From NCBI GenBank assembly GCA_945878845.1, contig CAMCUB010000018.1, positions 1 through 63,827 on the forward strand: DNA of 63,827 bases, read 5' to 3'. The notes under the pieces are model-generated. The model was not told the origin of the DNA. It searched no databases and saw only the letters and a program-made list of their open reading frames with translations. The position numbers and the translations under genes are program-made. Below are positions 61,577 to 63,827 of the stretch, piece by piece. Numbering within the stretch: position 1 is the first letter of the stretch; each line of letters begins with the position of its first letter. The DNA is from Erythrobacter sanguineus (GTDB taxonomy: Bacteria; Pseudomonadota; Alphaproteobacteria; Sphingomonadales; Sphingomonadaceae).

Positions 61577-63127
61577 ATGAGCAATGAGACGATGATGAGC
61601 CGCCTTGCCGAGCCCTTCGGCAGCTTCCCCGAAATCCTGATGGAATGGTCGCGCATCAAGGGCGACGATCTCGCTCTGATCGACGAAAGCCGCGAGGTTT
61701 ACTGGGCCGAGCTGGTGGGCCTCATCGAGCGGCTGGCGGCGCGGCTGGTGGAGACCGGGCTCCAGCGCGGGCAATCGGTGGCGATCCTCGGCACGTCGAC
61801 GGTGGAATATGCGCTGGTGTTCCTCGCCGCGATGCGCGCAGGCGGGGTGGCCGCGCCGCTCACCACCAGCGCGAGCCCCGAGCAGCTTGAGGGCATGGCG
61901 AAGGATTCGGGCGCGATCCATCTGTTCATCGACGCGGCCAAGGCGGCTGAGCTGGGACAGGACTTCATGGCGGACCTGATCCGCGTGCCCTTGGAGAGCA
62001 TCGACCAGTGGATGGCCCCTCCGGGTGCCCGCGCGCCGGAGTTCGTGCCGGAGCCGAAGGACCCGTTCAACATCATCTATTCCAGCGGCACCACCGGCAT
62101 TCCGAAAGGCATCGTCCATTCGCACCAGATGCGCTGGCGGCAGTTCGCCTCGACCGGGCTGAGCTATCTCGGCGCCGGGATCGAGGTGCGCTCGCTGGCC
62201 TCGACGCCGCTCTATTCGAACACCACGATGGTAGCCTTCCTGCCGGTGCTGCTGGCGGGCGGCTGCGTGCGGGTGATGGGGAAGTTCGATTGCGCCAAGT
62301 GGCTCGCGCACGCGCAGGCCGACCGCACGACGATCACCATGCTGGTGCCTGTGCAATACCAGCGGCTGATGGATTTTGCCGAGTTCGACGCCTTCGACCT
62401 GACCAGCCTCAAGCTCAAATACTGCACCTCCGCGCCCTTCTCCGCCGACCTCAAGCGCGAGGTCCTCAAGCGGATGCCGGGCGGGCTGATCGAAATCTAC
62501 TCGATGACCGAGGGCGGGGTGGTGTGCCTGCTGGCGTGCCACGAATTCCCCGACAAGCTCCACACCGTTGGCCGCCCGGCGCCGGGCAGCGAGCTAAAGG
62601 TGCTCGACGACGAGGATCGCGAAGTGCCCCCCGGCACCCCCGGCAACATGATCGGCCGCAGCCTCACCATGATGAGCGGCTACAAGAACCGCCCCGACAA
62701 GACCGCCGAGGCGCAGTGGATCGATCCCGCGACCGGCGAGGCGTGGATGCGGATGGGCGATATCGGCCGCGTGGACGCCGAGGGCTTCGTCGAACTGGTC
62801 GGCCGCGCGAAGGACATGATCATCTCAGGGGGATTCAACATCTACCCCAGCGACCTTGAGGCCGAACTGGCGAAGGAGCCAGGCGTGGTCGAGGCCGCCG
62901 TGGTCGGCATGCCATCGCGCGCCTGGGGCGAGACGCCGGTCGGCTTCGTTGTGCTGCGCGAGGGCGCGGATACCGCCGCGATCCTCGCCGCGGTCAACGC
63001 GCGGCTCGGCAAGACCCAGCGGCTTGCGGCGCTCCATGCGCTTGCCGACATGCCGAGGAGCCACATCGGCAAACTGCTCAAGACCGACCTGCGCGAGGAA
63101 GCCGCGCGGCGGGGCGGGATCGACTAG
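61577..63127 (+). CDS. AMP-dependent acyl-CoA synthetase
   Basis: A 516-residue ligase from the ATG at 61577; the frame runs open for 1.9 kb upstream as an antisense shadow of gyrB. Motifs: IIYSSGTTGIPKGIVHS (near residue 166), IEIYSMTEGGVVCLLACHE, MRMGDIGRVDAEGFVELVGRAKDMIISGGFNIYPSDLE, and the catalytic Lys in SHIGKLLKTDLRE. It is more compact than the ligase at 40-42 kb and of a different subgroup; the substrate is likely a medium-chain, branched or aromatic acid. It is monocistronic with a hairpin 15 bases after its stop. Confidence 0.92.
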   Translation: MSNETMMSRLAEPFGSFPEILMEWSRIKGDDLALIDESREVYWAELVGLIERLAARLVETGLQRGQSVAILGTSTVEYALVFLAAMRAGGVAAPLTTSASPEQLEGMAKDSGAIHLFIDAAKAAELGQDFMADLIRVPLESIDQWMAPPGARAPEFVPEPKDPFNIIYSSGTTGIPKGIVHSHQMRWRQFASTGLSYLGAGIEVRSLASTPLYSNTTMVAFLPVLLAGGCVRVMGKFDCAKWLAHAQADRTTITMLVPVQYQRLMDFAEFDAFDLTSLKLKYCTSAPFSADLKREVLKRMPGGLIEIYSMTEGGVVCLLACHEFPDKLHTVGRPAPGSELKVLDDEDREVPPGTPGNMIGRSLTMMSGYKNRPDKTAEAQWIDPATGEAWMRMGDIGRVDAEGFVELVGRAKDMIISGGFNIYPSDLEAELAKEPGVVEAAVVGMPSRAWGETPVGFVVLREGADTAAILAAVNARLGKTQRLAALHALADMPRSHIGKLLKTDLREEAARRGGID

Positions 63128-63142
63128 GCGCCAGATACAGCT

Positions 63143-63174
63143 CGGCCCGGCTCCTCGAGTGAGGAGCCGGGCCG
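63143..63174 (+). terminator. hairpin after acyl-CoA synthetase
   Basis: CGGCCCGGCTCCTC (63143-63156) and GAGGAGCCGGGCCG (63161-63174) form a perfect 14-bp stem with a GAGT loop, 15 bases after the stop at 63127. The following TTGAGGCGTCTTCC is only weakly T-rich, so it may act as a terminator or stabilise the 3' end. Confidence 0.7.
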
Positions 63175-63201
63175 GTTGAGGCGTCTTCCTGCTGTCTCGC
63201 G

Positions 63202-63285
63202 TTAGACGATAAACGTGTTGAACGCGGTGCCGCTGAGCGCAACGGCGAGCAGCAGGGCGACGGCCTTTTCGCTGATCATGGTCAT
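63202..63285 (-). CDS. tiny hydrophobic ORF (27 residues)
   Basis: An ATG at 63285 (second ATG two codons later) opens a 27-codon frame ending in TAA. The product starts MTMISEKAVALLLAV and ends GTAFNTFIV: one short hydrophobic helix flanked by a few polar residues. AGGGAAACC lies upstream as a possible ribosome site. A perfect dyad (63392-63413) and a run of ten G (63335-63344) precede it. It could be a small membrane protein or the leader of an unseen gene; chance is not excluded. Confidence 0.35.
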   Translation of the reverse strand: MTMISEKAVALLLAVALSGTAFNTFIV

Positions 63286-63391
63286 GGTTCTGGTTTCCCT
63301 GTTCTGTTGTGTTTGGGGTGGCCCGGACGATCACGGGGGGGGGGAGAGGGAGCGCCCGGGCCAAGCATCATGTAGAAAGTGACGCGCAATA

Positions 63392-63413
63392 TTCAGTCTT
63401 ACACAAGACTGAA
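63392..63413. promoter_or_regulatory. perfect A/T-rich dyad, operator candidate
   Basis: TTCAGTCTT-ACAC-AAGACTGAA is a perfect 9-bp inverted repeat with a 4-base spacer in a locally A/T-rich stretch (next bases AAATAATT), about 107 bases upstream of the tiny minus-strand ORF. No neighbouring regulator gene is in the window. Confidence 0.45.
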
Positions 63414-63453
63414 AATAATTCATCACCGCAATCGAAAAAGGCAATCAATGGGT

Positions 63454-63562
63454 GCCCGGCAGGCGCGCGGCGTGCGCCCGACATGGGAGCCCAGCTCGAG
63501 ACGCGGCCACCAGTTCAGGGGGGGGAGTGCGGTGGCCGCGTCTCTTTCGCTGCGTGCCGGGC
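63454..63562 (+). other. nested inverted repeats, possible structured RNA
   Basis: An inner perfect 14-bp pair, GAGACGCGGCCACC (63498-63511) with GGTGGCCGCGTCTC (63531-63544), is enclosed by a second pair, GCCCGGCA (63454-63461) with TGCCGGGC (63555-63562). The inner stem is followed by TTTCG. Nothing here codes convincingly, so this may be a small structured RNA or a terminator for a transcript starting to its left. Confidence 0.45.
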
Positions 63563-63827
63563 GCTTGGCGCGGCAGTGACCGATCAGGAGGGCCTAGCAG
63601 GGGGGGAGCTGGCCAGTCCTATCCGGTCGGCAGGCGGGCAACGAGACCGTGTTCGGTCCGTGTCGCCGGGCGATGCGTCCTTACGGATCAGCGCGGGGTT
63701 GGAGAGGAGGCCCCTTGCCGCATCGCTCGAGACGCCAAGTGGGATTGCCGCGCCGCTATTTCAAATGCGAAAACGCCAATCGGAGTTGCGTCAATTGCAA
63801 CATATTAAGGTGCATGGCATGCAAACG
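63563..63827. other. gene-free right end
   Basis: No convincing gene or known RNA is seen. It contains GACCG-TGTT-CGGTC (63651-63664 or so) and, inverted, the 17-bp motif shared with the ivd upstream region (63767-63783), followed on the minus strand upstream by TTGACG-like sequence. The last 60 bases are A/T-richer and may hold the promoter of a gene or RNA that extends left or beyond the window. Confidence 0.4.

Noticed and set aside
63452..63808. 118-codon plus-strand frame in the right end
   Set aside because: It crosses nested hairpins, is Arg/Gly-rich and matches no family; no ribosome site.

Overview
The window is a 63.8 kb piece of a high-GC alphaproteobacterial chromosome. Gene content fits Sphingomonadales, most likely an Erythrobacter/Porphyrobacter-type member of the Erythrobacteraceae. 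The signs are two large TonB-dependent receptors, the style of GyrB, FtsK, GlnD and LolA, the lgt/NDUFAF7-type methyltransferase pair, the OpuA-type permease/binding-protein fusion, and very dense packing with many ATGA, GTGA or TGATG stop/start overlaps. This placement rests on recognising families, not on a search. I found no rRNA, tRNA, CRISPR array, prophage or insertion sequence.

Layout. 0.1-5.7 kb: exported beta-helix protein, a lower-GC GFA/DUF2239 pair with its own dyad operator, GTP cyclohydrolase II and exonuclease III, alkaline phosphatase. 5.7-6.0 kb: a four-hairpin repeat and a candidate small RNA. 6.0-12.6 kb: lolA, rpmG, arfB, an RluA-type pseudouridine synthase, a PabB-PabC fusion, a HerA-like ATPase, a cupin and a VOC protein. 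12.7-20.6 kb: aminopeptidase P, an exported protein with three TonB-C-like repeats, oligopeptidase B, a thioesterase, a membrane diguanylate cyclase. 20.8-24.8 kb: two tandem PstS lipoproteins and a DUF2157/GDYXXLXY pair. 24.8-27.8 kb: a three-gene envelope module (outer-membrane barrel, 7TM protein, RimK-related ATP-grasp ligase). 28-37.4 kb: two TonB-dependent receptors flanking ftsK, a frameshifted FtsK-gamma mini-gene, a ThiE-like gene and yggS. 37.5-45.5 kb: glnD, an acyl-CoA ligase, lgt, a methyltransferase fused to a huge coiled coil, DUF2147. 45.6-47.9 kb: osmoprotectant ABC transporter. 48-53 kb: leucine catabolism (ivd, mccB) interleaved with small genes and a duplicated fragment of mccB. 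53-63.1 kb: acyltransferase, DUF1295, TetR, SnoaL-like, M50B-like, AI-2E-type permease, gyrB, LmbE-like deacetylase, acyl-CoA synthetase. 63.1-63.8 kb: gene-poor end with hairpins and one tiny candidate ORF.

Themes. Envelope biogenesis (lolA, lgt, TonB receptors, the ATP-grasp/7TM/barrel module), phosphate scavenging (phoA, two PstS), nitrogen sensing (glnD), branched-chain acyl-CoA breakdown, and core information processing (gyrB, ftsK, rpmG, arfB, xth).

The most unusual items are: (1) a dispersed four-hairpin element with compensatory changes between its two copies; (2) a second dispersed repeat whose conserved core supplies the stop codon of a neighbouring gene; (3) the ATP-grasp/7TM/barrel operon, in which the 7TM protein has almost no periplasmic transglutaminase-like domain; (4) a methyltransferase with about 310 residues of Ala/Glu/Arg/Lys coiled coil at its N-terminus; (5) a stand-alone FtsK-gamma gene broken by a single extra base.
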